DNA from: an uncultured SAR86 cluster bacterium
GTDB taxonomy: Bacteria > Pseudomonadota > Gammaproteobacteria > Magnimaribacterales > Magnimaribacteraceae
Assembly: GCA_902532675.1 (NCBI GenBank)
Contig: CACAIY010000008.1
Coordinates: forward strand, 1-53,654
DNA: 53,654 nucleotides
Direction: 5' to 3'
The position numbers were made by a program, and so were the translations under genes. Below the pieces are notes generated by a model. That model saw only the letters and a program-made list of their open reading frames with translations, was not told the DNA's origin and searched no databases. Shown piece after piece: positions 18,872 through 26,927 of the stretch. Within the stretch, counting starts at the first letter, position 1. Each line of letters begins with the position of its first letter.

Positions 18872-20128
18872 ATGAAAGCAAAAAATGCCTTATATGCTCA
18901 ATCTGGAGGTGTGACTTCCGTCATAAACGCTACTGCTTGTGCTGTTATAGAAACGGCCAGAAAGTCTAAAAAAATTAACAAAGTTTATGCAGGAAAAGAC
19001 GGAATAATAGGTATCCTTAATGAAGATTTGATAGATACAAGCATTGAGGAAGTTAAGGAAGTTCAAAAATTAATGCATACTCCTGGAGGAACTTTCGGCT
19101 CATGCAGACATAAACTTCAAGATGCAGAACAAAATAAAAGAGAATATAAAAGGTTAATTGAGGTATTTAAAGCTCATGACATCGGTTATTTCTTTTATAA
19201 CGGAGGTGGTGATTCACAGGATACTTCTAATAAAATAGCAGAATATACTAAAGAAGCTGGATTTCCTGTTACTTGTATAGGTATACCCAAAACTATAGAT
19301 AATGATTTACCTTATACAGACAACTGCCCTGGATTTGGATCAGTTGCTAAATATATAGCTACTTCCACTAAAGAAGCTGCTTTGGACGTCAAAAGCATGT
19401 CCAGCAGTTCGACAAAAGTTTTCATTTTTGAGGTTATGGGAAGACACGCAGGCTGGTTAGCTGCTTCTTCAGGACTCGCGCAATCTAAAAACAGTCCTGC
19501 TCCACACATTATTTTACTTCCGGAAGTTCCTTTCAACGAAAATAAATTCTTGAAGAAAGTAAAAGATTCAGTAAACAAAGACGGTTATTGCGTGATAGTT
19601 GTGTCTGAGGGAACTAAATATAAAAACGGTAAATTTCTTGCTGATGCTGGAACAGTGGATTCTTTTGGTCATAAACAACTTGGAGGCGTCGCGCCTAGAA
19701 TAGCTGAAATAATTAATAAAAAACTAGGACTCAAATACCATTGGGCAGTTTCGGACTACCTGCAACGATCTGCTAGACATATCTCTTCTCAAGTTGATTT
19801 GGATCAAGCTTACGCTGTAGGAAAAGCGGCTGTTGAATTTGCTACTGCAGGAGAAAATGCCATTATGCCAGTTGTTGTAAGGAAAAAGTCTAAGCCATAT
19901 TCTTGGGTAATTGGAAAAGTCAGTTTATCCAAAGTGGCTAACGTAGAAAAGAAAATGCCAAAGAATTTCATATCAAAAGATGGATTTGGAATAACACAAT
20001 CTTGCAAAAATTATCTTAGACCATTGATACAAGGCGAGGCATTGGTTCCTTTCGAAGAAGGAGTTATACAAACAGCTTCTTTAAAGAATAGATTAGTTAA
20101 GAAAAAGCTTAAAAGATTTAAAGTCTAA
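18872..20128 (+). CDS. pfp: 6-phosphofructokinase, probably pyrophosphate-dependent
   Basis: Phosphorylates fructose-6-phosphate in glycolysis. The 418 aa PFK-A superfamily protein has AQSGGVTSVINA at the N-terminus, GGGDSQDT (111-118), PKTIDNDLPYTDNCPGFGSVAK (139-160) and VMGRHAGWLAA. The Lys140 before TIDND is the residue that replaces Gly in PPi-dependent enzymes and blocks the ATP alpha-phosphate site, and the GGGDS loop also differs from the ATP-type GGDGS. PPi as phosphoryl donor is therefore an inference from these residues. A PPi enzyme would be reversible and could serve gluconeogenesis. It is divergent from mpl, 63 nt apart, and overlaps the convergent reductase gene by 4 nt. Confidence 0.9.
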   Translation: MKAKNALYAQSGGVTSVINATACAVIETARKSKKINKVYAGKDGIIGILNEDLIDTSIEEVKEVQKLMHTPGGTFGSCRHKLQDAEQNKREYKRLIEVFKAHDIGYFFYNGGGDSQDTSNKIAEYTKEAGFPVTCIGIPKTIDNDLPYTDNCPGFGSVAKYIATSTKEAALDVKSMSSSSTKVFIFEVMGRHAGWLAASSGLAQSKNSPAPHIILLPEVPFNENKFLKKVKDSVNKDGYCVIVVSEGTKYKNGKFLADAGTVDSFGHKQLGGVAPRIAEIINKKLGLKYHWAVSDYLQRSARHISSQVDLDQAYAVGKAAVEFATAGENAIMPVVVRKKSKPYSWVIGKVSLSKVANVEKKMPKNFISKDGFGITQSCKNYLRPLIQGEALVPFEEGVIQTASLKNRLVKKKLKRFKV

Positions 20129-21303
20129 TTAAGAACTTTAAAATCAATTTCAGCGTTCTTAAGTCTATCTATTAAAACTTCTCCCAATCCTACTGCAGAA
20201 GTTAGAACTCCACCGTATTCATTACCTCCAGGGAGATCATCAGACCTTGCTAAAGCTAGAGCTGATTCACAAACTAATTTTGCAGTTGATTTATATCCAG
20301 GATCCCCAGATCCATACATAGTGCAAATCTTCCTTTCTCCATCTTCAGATTCTGCAACAAAAGTTGATCTGAACCATCCATTATCTTGTTGTTCTTGACT
20401 TGGGCCTTCTCCAGGTTTTGGAAGAAAAGGCCTGACTAAATGCTTTATAGGGGTGCTAATGACCAGAAAAGCCATCAACAGACCGTAAGAAGCTAACCTT
20501 GCCATCCGTTTAGTCGAAAACAAACCATGTTCGGCAAAAGTAAAATTATTTCCATAGGGTTTTTGATTTTGTTCCATTAAGGCAGCGGATCGTCTTACAA
20601 CTCTGGTATTTGCCACGGCCATTAACCCCATTCCAGTCCATCCATCAATTCCCTCTACTTTCTTGATACTGAAACCGTCTTTCGATTTTTCTCTTTGTTC
20701 TACAGAAACTGTTTCCTCTGGATTTAAGACAAAAGGGTCTCTCATTTCTTTATTTAGACCGTCCATCGTAAACATGGTTTCGGTCGTCCCACCTGAAGCC
20801 CCGCCTAGAGCCTCTTGATATACGTCTACTCTTGAAACAGGTTTATTAAACTGAGAGACGGTAAAGTAGGCCCCAATATCGGAAGGTATTGAGTCATAGC
20901 CGCATGAAGGAATAATTCTTGTTCCTTTTGATGCTGCCTCTTCATGATGTTTATCAATTAGACCTCTAACCCAATGATTTTCACCAGTTATATCTGTGTA
21001 ATGAGTTCCATTTTCAACACAAGCCTGAACTAGCAAAGAACCATATCTAGCAAATGGTCCTGCAGTGGACAAGACAACTTTAGTTTGACTTGCTAAAGAT
21101 CTTAAAGACTCTAAATCACCACCATCTGCAACAACAACATCGCATTCAAGGTTAAAATCAGATCTTACCTGAGCTAATTTTTCTTCATTTCTTCCAGCCA
21201 TAGCCCAAACTAGATCTTTATAATTATCTCTTAAATACTTACAACAGATTTGGCCTGTGAAACCAGTAGCTCCGTACACAATTATTTCGTATTTTCTATC
21301 CAT
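20125..21303 (-). CDS. Saccharopine dehydrogenase-like NAD(P)-binding protein (trans-acting enoyl reductase-like)
   Basis: A 392 aa protein with an N-terminal Rossmann motif YEIIVYGATGFTGQICCKYL and MAGRNEEKLAQV, plus a hydrophobic stretch near 274-292 (YGLLMAFLVISTPIKHLV) before KPGEGPSQEQQDNGWF. This layout matches the saccharopine-dehydrogenase-like family that includes mycobacterial trans-acting enoyl reductases and eukaryotic SCCPDH, usually linked to lipids. The substrate is unknown. The start codon shares a base with the stop of the upstream PaaI-type thioesterase gene, implying co-translation and possibly a shared acyl-CoA/lipid substrate. Confidence 0.82.
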   Translation of the reverse strand: MDRKYEIIVYGATGFTGQICCKYLRDNYKDLVWAMAGRNEEKLAQVRSDFNLECDVVVADGGDLESLRSLASQTKVVLSTAGPFARYGSLLVQACVENGTHYTDITGENHWVRGLIDKHHEEAASKGTRIIPSCGYDSIPSDIGAYFTVSQFNKPVSRVDVYQEALGGASGGTTETMFTMDGLNKEMRDPFVLNPEETVSVEQREKSKDGFSIKKVEGIDGWTGMGLMAVANTRVVRRSAALMEQNQKPYGNNFTFAEHGLFSTKRMARLASYGLLMAFLVISTPIKHLVRPFLPKPGEGPSQEQQDNGWFRSTFVAESEDGERKICTMYGSGDPGYKSTAKLVCESALALARSDDLPGGNEYGGVLTSAVGLGEVLIDRLKNAEIDFKVLN

Positions 21304-21710
21304 TATGCTTTTAGTATTTTTCCAACCCCTCCAAAAGTTATTATAGTCTCTCCTTCTACAGTTATATCACCTTCTACGAAACCTATAGATTTTCCTACTT
21401 TAGTAGGTTTGGCCCTTATAAGTAACATGCTACCTATAGGTGCCGGTGCTATAAACTCTGTATGAAAACTTACAGTTGTGACTAAACTATTTCTATCTTT
21501 CATCATTGCAGATGTCGTACAAAAATCAGCCAAGGCCATAAGCGCTCCTCCATGGGCTGATTCATAAAAATTACTATGTTCTTCTTTAGCGAAGAAGATC
21601 ATAAATAATTGATCGTCCTCTTTTTTATAATATCCTGGGCCCATATTTTCAATGTGCTTTTGAGGAATTTTTAGCTCTTTAAAGCCTTCTGGTATTTTTT
21701 GGTCTATCAT
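21303..21710 (-). CDS. PaaI-type hotdog thioesterase
   Basis: A 135 aa single hotdog domain. The segment YESAHGGALMALADFCTT contains the HGG...D motif of PaaI-like acyl-CoA thioesterases. VTTVSFHTEFIAPAPIGSML is the second conserved strand pair. Expected reaction: hydrolysis of acyl- or aryl-CoA to free acid and CoA in the cytoplasm; the chain length is not predictable. It overlaps the following reductase by 1 nt. A TATAAT box lies 6 nt before its ATG, so it may be translated from a leaderless transcript. Confidence 0.82.
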   Translation of the reverse strand: MIDQKIPEGFKELKIPQKHIENMGPGYYKKEDDQLFMIFFAKEEHSNFYESAHGGALMALADFCTTSAMMKDRNSLVTTVSFHTEFIAPAPIGSMLLIRAKPTKVGKSIGFVEGDITVEGETIITFGGVGKILKA

Positions 21711-21716
21711 CTTTAA

Positions 21717-21724
21717 ATTATAAT
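21717..21724. promoter_or_regulatory. Palindromic shared -10 element between divergent thioesterase and esterase genes
   Basis: The 8-base palindrome ATTATAAT reads TATAAT on both strands: 21719-21724 on plus, 21717-21722 on minus. The minus-strand ATG (21710) is 6 nt downstream, so that transcript would be leaderless. The plus-strand ATG (21747) is 22 nt downstream. No strong -35 is visible on either side. The whole intergenic region is only 36 nt. Confidence 0.45.
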
Positions 21725-21746
21725 CCTAGAATCATTTAATTAAATT

Positions 21747-22823
21747 ATGAATATTAAAATTCTTCTTGGTCTAACTGTCTATTTATATTTATTAAGTTCA
21801 AATTTATGGACAGCAGAGTATTTATCTATAAAAAAGGATTGGGAAGGCATAGAGAGAGAATATTTAATTTATCTACCAGATAATTACGAAGAAAATAAGC
21901 TAAAGTCTTTCCCAGTCATATTTGGTCTGCATGGCTACACAGGAACTGCGAGCGGGTTCCAAAAAGAAACCACTAAAGGCATGAATCTGCTTGCGGAAAA
22001 GGAGAATATCATTGCCGTTTATCCTCAAGGTTCTCATTTCAATGCTGTTTTTCAAAATAGATCAACATTTGTAAGTTCTTGGAATGACCTCGTAAGTAAT
22101 AAAGAGCAAGAACCAAGTAAACCGAAAAAATGTAAGTTGGACAGACCCAACTACCCAAAGCCTCCAGAGTGTTCGGAATTTAGTTTTTGTGCCTGGACTT
22201 CGTGCTATGACGATTTGGGTTTCTTAAAATCTGTAATCGAAGAGGTTTCTTCTAACTATCGAATTGATAAAACAAGAAGGTATATGATTGGAATGAGTAA
22301 CGGAGGTGCTATGACTTATAGATTTTCCTGCTTACACCCTGAATTACTAACTGCATCAGTCGCGGTTGCAAGTTCTATAGCAATCTCTAATTCTTGTGAA
22401 AATAAAACTGATCTTCCTTTACTAATTATTTACGGGTCTTCTGACACAACAACCCCTCATGATGGCTCTTCTTCGTCGGATGGTTTTTTTTATGAACCTA
22501 CGTCTGAGTTATTTAATAATTGGGCTAATGCCATGAATTGCAAAGATAATTTAGTTAACTCAGAATTAAGGTTTTCTAAGGCGAAAGGATTAATCTGCTT
22601 AAAAAGAAGTAAATGTGATTCTCCCAATCAAGAAGTCCAAATCTGCGAAATTCCTGAAGGAGGTCATTTTTGGCCAGGCCAGAATGAAAGTGTTGGATTT
22701 TGTAGAGACTCGTTACAGAATAACCATGTTCGATCTTATTATGAATGTAAAAAAGAATACAAAGATCTTAACTGGGGTAATGAACTAATCTGGGATTTTT
22801 TAAAGAAACATAAAAGGACATAA
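21747..22823 (+). CDS. Exported alpha/beta-hydrolase esterase (LpqC/PHB depolymerase/feruloyl esterase-like)
   Basis: A 358 aa protein with an N-terminal signal peptide (about 1-23). The oxyanion region is VIFGLHGYTGTASGF, the nucleophile elbow GMSNGG has Ser184, and a late EGGHFWPG carries the probable catalytic His. About a dozen cysteines, several in closely spaced pairs (for example CAWTSC), suggest disulfides and a periplasmic or secreted enzyme. The family (carbohydrate esterase 1-like) hydrolyses polyhydroxyalkanoate, feruloyl or acetyl esters; which one is not determinable. The following CoA-transferase gene begins 3 nt after its stop, behind an AAGGA ribosome site. Confidence 0.83.
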   Translation: MNIKILLGLTVYLYLLSSNLWTAEYLSIKKDWEGIEREYLIYLPDNYEENKLKSFPVIFGLHGYTGTASGFQKETTKGMNLLAEKENIIAVYPQGSHFNAVFQNRSTFVSSWNDLVSNKEQEPSKPKKCKLDRPNYPKPPECSEFSFCAWTSCYDDLGFLKSVIEEVSSNYRIDKTRRYMIGMSNGGAMTYRFSCLHPELLTASVAVASSIAISNSCENKTDLPLLIIYGSSDTTTPHDGSSSSDGFFYEPTSELFNNWANAMNCKDNLVNSELRFSKAKGLICLKRSKCDSPNQEVQICEIPEGGHFWPGQNESVGFCRDSLQNNHVRSYYECKKEYKDLNWGNELIWDFLKKHKRT

Positions 22824-22826
22824 AAC

Positions 22827-24011
22827 ATGACAAGTATTTTAGAAGGGGTAAAAGTATTAGATTTTGGTAGATATATAGCGGGTCCTTTTTGTGGTGCTTT
22901 GCTTGCTGATTACGGAGCAGAAGTTATCAGAATAGAAAGGGTTGACGGTAGCGAGGACAGGTACCTAACTCCCGTAACTGAGGATGGCCAAGGTGCTATG
23001 TTTCTGCAACTAAATAGAAATAAGTTAGGAATGACACTTAACCCAACTAAGGAAAAAGGGAAAGAAATAGTAAAGAAACTCGTTAAGAATTCTGACATTG
23101 TAATTGCCAACCTTCCTGAATCTACTCTGAAATCAATGGGGCTTGACTATGAAAGTTTAAATAAAATAAATCCAAAGATAATTCTTACTTCCAACACAGC
23201 TTTTGGAACTACAGGTCCTTACGCCGAAAGAGTTGGCTTTGATGGAGTTGCCCAAGCTATGTCTGGGGCAATGGATATGACAGGTAATCCAGATGAACCT
23301 ACCAAAGCTTATGCTCCATATGTGGATTTTTGTAGTGCGTCTTTAGCGGCCTTTGGAACACTTCTTGCTTATATGGATAGAGATAAAACGGGTAAAGGAC
23401 AAAGAGTACAAACTTCGCTCTTGCAAACTGCATTAACAACAACGAATAGCTTACTAATTGAACAAGAACTTCTTAAGGTAAACCGGACAGCTACATTAAA
23501 TAGGTCTCAGACTTCTGGGCCTTCAGATACTTTCAAAACCAAAGATGGATGGATTTTAGTACAAACGGTTGGGCAACCTCTGTTTGAAAGATGGGTGAAT
23601 CTCGTAGGAGAAGAAAAGTGGATTGACGATCCAAGATTTAAAGATGACCTAATAAGGGGAGAGAATGGAACCATAATTAGTGAAAGAATGGCTAAATGGT
23701 GTAGCGAAAGAACAAATCAAGAAGCCATAAAAGAATTAGAAAAATCTAGAATACCTGTGGGCGAAGTTCTGAAAGCTGAAGAAACATTACAGGAACCTCA
23801 TATCATTGAAAAAGAAGCATTTATAAAAATGCAATACCCTACTTTGGATAAAGATTATTCTGTAGCTGCACCAGCTGTAGAATTGTCTAAGAAACCTGGC
23901 AATATACGAACCCGATCTCCACAACTTGGAGAGCATAATAAACAAATACTTTCAGGGCTTGGGTATAGTGAAGACGAAATAGAAGAATTAAAAGAGAATA
24001 GAATAATTTAG
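22827..24011 (+). CDS. CaiB/BaiF family (class III) CoA-transferase
   Basis: Transfers CoA between acyl groups through an aspartyl-CoA thioester. It has 394 aa. The N-terminal VLDFGRYIAGPFCGALLADYGAEVIRIE is the signature CoA-binding region. The catalytic Asp is probably Asp167 in YAPYVDFCSASLAAFG. The C-terminal RTRSPQLGEHN is also typical. It is co-directional with, and 8 nt from, an acyl-CoA dehydrogenase, suggesting that an acid is activated to its CoA ester and then oxidised. Substrate unknown; carnitine, oxalate, formyl and alpha-methylacyl relatives all exist. Confidence 0.88.
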   Translation: MTSILEGVKVLDFGRYIAGPFCGALLADYGAEVIRIERVDGSEDRYLTPVTEDGQGAMFLQLNRNKLGMTLNPTKEKGKEIVKKLVKNSDIVIANLPESTLKSMGLDYESLNKINPKIILTSNTAFGTTGPYAERVGFDGVAQAMSGAMDMTGNPDEPTKAYAPYVDFCSASLAAFGTLLAYMDRDKTGKGQRVQTSLLQTALTTTNSLLIEQELLKVNRTATLNRSQTSGPSDTFKTKDGWILVQTVGQPLFERWVNLVGEEKWIDDPRFKDDLIRGENGTIISERMAKWCSERTNQEAIKELEKSRIPVGEVLKAEETLQEPHIIEKEAFIKMQYPTLDKDYSVAAPAVELSKKPGNIRTRSPQLGEHNKQILSGLGYSEDEIEELKENRII

Positions 24012-24019
24012 GAGACAAT

Positions 24020-25183
24020 ATGGACTTTAAACTTTCAGAGCAGCAACAGGAGCTGCAAGATATAGCAAGGAATTTTGCTCAAAATGAAATGGTTGAGGTA
24101 GCTCTATCCATTGAAGAAACAGGAGAACCTTTATCTAAAGAATGGTTAAAGAAGTATTCTGAAATGGGTTTTTTGGGTATTAACGTTTCAGATAAGTATG
24201 GGGGTTTAGGGCTATCTAACCTAGATGCTTTGTTGGTTATGGAAGAGTTTGCGAAAGTTTCTTCTGCCGTAGCATTTCCCATATTTGAGAGTTGTGTAGG
24301 TCCTGTGAAAGCAATTGAACATTTTGCTTCAGAAGAGCTTAAGGAAAAAGTCATACCGGAAGTTTGTAAGGGTAATATTGTTGTGGCGGTGTCCATGTCT
24401 GAGCCAAATGCAGGATCAGCTTTAACAGACCTTACTACTAAAGCTGAGATTAAAGATGACAAAATTATTTTAAATGGAACTAAAAGATGGTGTTCCGGTG
24501 GAGGGCACTCAGAAGGATACGTAGTTTATTGCAAGATGACTGACGACCCTGGAGCGAAAGGCATTGGAGCAGTCTATGTAGAGAAAGACACTCCTGGTCT
24601 TAGTTTTGGGCAACAAGAAAAACTAATGGGATGGAGTGGGATACCTTCAGCCGATATCTTCTTCGATAACGTAGAAGTTCCTATGGGTAATATAATTGTT
24701 GAAGCAAATGGAGGTTTCCAAAAATTAATGGAAGCCTTTGATCTTGAGAGATGCGGTAACGCCACTATGTGTCTAGGCCAAGCTTCTGGAGCTTTAGAGA
24801 AAGCTTTAAAGTATGTACAAGAAAGAGAACAATTTGGAAAACCTATAGTTGAATTCCAAGCAGTACAGATGAAATTGGCTGAAATGGCCATGAAAGTTGA
24901 GGGCTCAAGATTGCTGATACACAGAGCTGCACACAATGCACAAGAAGGATTTCCAAGCATATTTGAATCTAGTGTGGGTAAATGTTTCTCGAACGAAACT
25001 GCGAGAGAGGTAGTTGCTTCTGCGATGCAACTAATGGGAGGTTATGGTTTCAACAAAGAGTATCCTATGGAAAGACATTACAGAGATGTCTGGGGTTGGG
25101 GAATAGCTGGAGGAACAATAGACATACAAAAAATTAATATTACTTCAGCTATGGTTGGAAAAAGATTTGATCAGAGAAAATAA
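24020..25183 (+). CDS. Acyl-CoA dehydrogenase
   Basis: FAD enzyme forming an alpha,beta-enoyl-CoA, 387 aa. FAD/substrate motifs are VSMSEPNAGSALTDLTT (124-140), GTKRWCSGGG, and EREQFGKPIVEFQAVQMKLAEM. The usual late catalytic Glu (EGT) position reads AGGT here, whereas Glu243 in FDLERCGNA aligns with the catalytic Glu254 position of isovaleryl-CoA dehydrogenase. This points to a branched or atypical substrate (inference). A good AGGAGA ribosome site lies 6 nt before the ATG. It forms an operon with the CoA-transferase. Confidence 0.9.
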   Translation: MDFKLSEQQQELQDIARNFAQNEMVEVALSIEETGEPLSKEWLKKYSEMGFLGINVSDKYGGLGLSNLDALLVMEEFAKVSSAVAFPIFESCVGPVKAIEHFASEELKEKVIPEVCKGNIVVAVSMSEPNAGSALTDLTTKAEIKDDKIILNGTKRWCSGGGHSEGYVVYCKMTDDPGAKGIGAVYVEKDTPGLSFGQQEKLMGWSGIPSADIFFDNVEVPMGNIIVEANGGFQKLMEAFDLERCGNATMCLGQASGALEKALKYVQEREQFGKPIVEFQAVQMKLAEMAMKVEGSRLLIHRAAHNAQEGFPSIFESSVGKCFSNETAREVVASAMQLMGGYGFNKEYPMERHYRDVWGWGIAGGTIDIQKINITSAMVGKRFDQRK

Positions 25184-25666
25184 TTACTTCAAATCTTGAA
25201 TAATATTCTCTAGGTTAGAAACTAACTCTTCCTTTTCTTGTTCATTTAGAAAATCACCTAAAGGAACCCTTTCGCCTTTAGAAGTTACGACTATATGTGC
25301 TGGGTACCAAGGATGCTGAGGTCTTTCAACAGAAATGTAAGACCAAAGACGAAAATATTCCCATACTTGATTAATCTTATAAGTGCCCTTCTCTATTTTT
25401 AGCTTTTCTTTAGATAGAGTTATAACTTCTTGTTGTGAAGTTTTGTTGAGCACTAAATACACACAAATGCCAACAAATAATACCTCTAAGCCAGCAAAAG
25501 GAAGTATTAAAGTAGCACCCACGTAAGCAAATCCTAATCCTATGGTTAAGCATGTAAAAGCAATAACCAATATAAAAACTATGCTTGATTTCCAGCTTAT
25601 TGATTGGTTTGGTCTTATCAATATACGATAAAAATCCTTTTCCTTGTTACTTTCAATTTTGACCAT
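25184..25666 (-). CDS. DUF2244-type small integral membrane protein
   Basis: About 160 aa. An N-terminal RILIRPNQSISWKSS segment is followed by two membrane helices (about residues 30-75) and a soluble C-terminal domain with WEYFRLWSYISVERPQHPWYPAHIVVTSKG. This is the layout of DUF2244 proteins, whose function is unknown; they often lie near respiratory genes. An upstream in-frame GTG at 25690 would add eight residues. I prefer the ATG at 25666 because a TATTAT -10 box (25682-25687) lies between the two candidates and no ribosome site supports the GTG. Confidence 0.75.
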   Translation of the reverse strand: MVKIESNKEKDFYRILIRPNQSISWKSSIVFILVIAFTCLTIGLGFAYVGATLILPFAGLEVLFVGICVYLVLNKTSQQEVITLSKEKLKIEKGTYKINQVWEYFRLWSYISVERPQHPWYPAHIVVTSKGERVPLGDFLNEQEKEELVSNLENIIQDLK

Positions 25667-25686
25667 AGGTTTAGGGTCTCTATAAT
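25659..25686 (+). promoter_or_regulatory. Promoter of argD
   Basis: TTGACC (25659-25664), a 16 nt spacer and TATAAT (25681-25686) form a near-consensus sigma-70 promoter 26 nt before the argD ATG. The -35 hexamer overlaps the start codon of the divergent DUF2244 gene, and the -10 overlaps that gene's own TATTAT. Both promoters share the same bases and probably interfere. Confidence 0.6.
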
Positions 25687-25712
25687 ACACCGCCCTAAAC
25701 GTACAACGCTAT

Positions 25713-26918
25713 ATGAATAACGGTAACGATCAAAATACTAATCTCAAAAGCATTTACGAAGATGTAATGCTGCCTAATTATGCACCTGCAGATTTTATAC
25801 CTGATAGAGCACAAGGTTCGCGAGTTTGGGATAAGAACAATAAAGAATATATCGATCTAGGTGGTGGAATAGCAGTAAATAGCCTTGGTCATTCAAACCC
25901 GATACTAATTAAAGCACTTAATGATCAAGCTAATAAGCTTTGGCACACAAGTAATTATATTTCGAACGAACCTGCGATAAGTCTAGCAAAGAAATTAACG
26001 GAGCTGACTTTTGCTGAAAAAGTTTACTTCAGCAACTCTGGCTCTGAAGCAAATGAAGCAGCTATAAAAATGGCAAGAAAATTTCATCATGATAGAGGAG
26101 AAAACAGAGATGAAATAATTGCATTTGAGAATTCTTTCCATGGCCGATCAATCTTGAACATATCTCTTGGAGGTTCGGAAATTCATAAACAAGGCTTCGA
26201 ACCTTTATTAAGTGGCATTAAGCATGCCAAATATAATGATATTAAGTCCGTAGAAAATTTAATCTCAAATAAAACTGCAGCAGTAATTATCGAACCTGTC
26301 CAAGGCGAAGCAGGAGTTCATGAAGCCAATGAAAAATTTCTAAAATCACTGAGAGATTTATGTAATCAAACTGGAACCCTGCTAATTATGGATGAGGTAC
26401 AAAGTGGCATTGGAAGAATGGGTTATCTATACGGTTACATGAAGTACGAAATAGAGCCAGATATTTTAACGTCAGCAAAAGGTCTAGGTGGAGGAATTCC
26501 AATTGGAGCAACTTTAACAAAGAACGACATAGCCTCTTCCCTCTCAACTGGCACTCATGGTTCTACTTTTGGTGGCAATCCTATGGCTTGCGCAGTTTCA
26601 AATAAAATAATTGAAATAGTTTCTGATCCTAAGTTCTTGATTGAAGTTCAGAAAAAGGAAGAACTAATGATGAACTTATTATTAGAAATCAATTCTGAGA
26701 CAAAAACCTTCTCTGATTTAAGATCTTCTGGTTTATGGATTTGCTGCGATATAAAAAATGCAGATGCTTTTGATTTGTTAGATAAATGTTATAAAAATGG
26801 TTTAATCCTTGTTACTGCAGGAAATAAAGCTTTAAGATTTGCGCCAGCATTAAATATATCGGAAGATGATATTAAACAAGGCTTAGAAAACTTGACTAAA
26901 GCTTTAAATCAATTGTAA
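25713..26918 (+). CDS. argD: Acetylornithine/succinyl-ornithine aminotransferase (class III)
   Basis: PLP enzyme converting N-acetylglutamate semialdehyde to N-acetylornithine in arginine synthesis; many also act in lysine synthesis. It has 401 aa. LPNYAPADFIPDRAQGSRVWD near the N-terminus, GGGIAVNSLGH, and the Lys256-containing SAKGLGGGIPIGA are ArgD signatures. EPVQGEAGVHEA and DEVQSGIGRMG are the cofactor Asp region. The start at 25713 gives an N-terminal extension of similar length to E. coli ArgD. The next gene follows after 9 nt. An ornithine- or GABA-type class III transaminase is a less likely alternative. Confidence 0.9.
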   Translation: MNNGNDQNTNLKSIYEDVMLPNYAPADFIPDRAQGSRVWDKNNKEYIDLGGGIAVNSLGHSNPILIKALNDQANKLWHTSNYISNEPAISLAKKLTELTFAEKVYFSNSGSEANEAAIKMARKFHHDRGENRDEIIAFENSFHGRSILNISLGGSEIHKQGFEPLLSGIKHAKYNDIKSVENLISNKTAAVIIEPVQGEAGVHEANEKFLKSLRDLCNQTGTLLIMDEVQSGIGRMGYLYGYMKYEIEPDILTSAKGLGGGIPIGATLTKNDIASSLSTGTHGSTFGGNPMACAVSNKIIEIVSDPKFLIEVQKKEELMMNLLLEINSETKTFSDLRSSGLWICCDIKNADAFDLLDKCYKNGLILVTAGNKALRFAPALNISEDDIKQGLENLTKALNQL

Positions 26919-26927
26919 GGAAAGGTT

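Noticed and set aside
25667-25690. GTG start for the DUF2244 gene adding 8 residues
   Set aside because: A -10-like TATTAT falls within the extension and no ribosome site precedes the GTG; the ATG at 25666 is the simpler choice.
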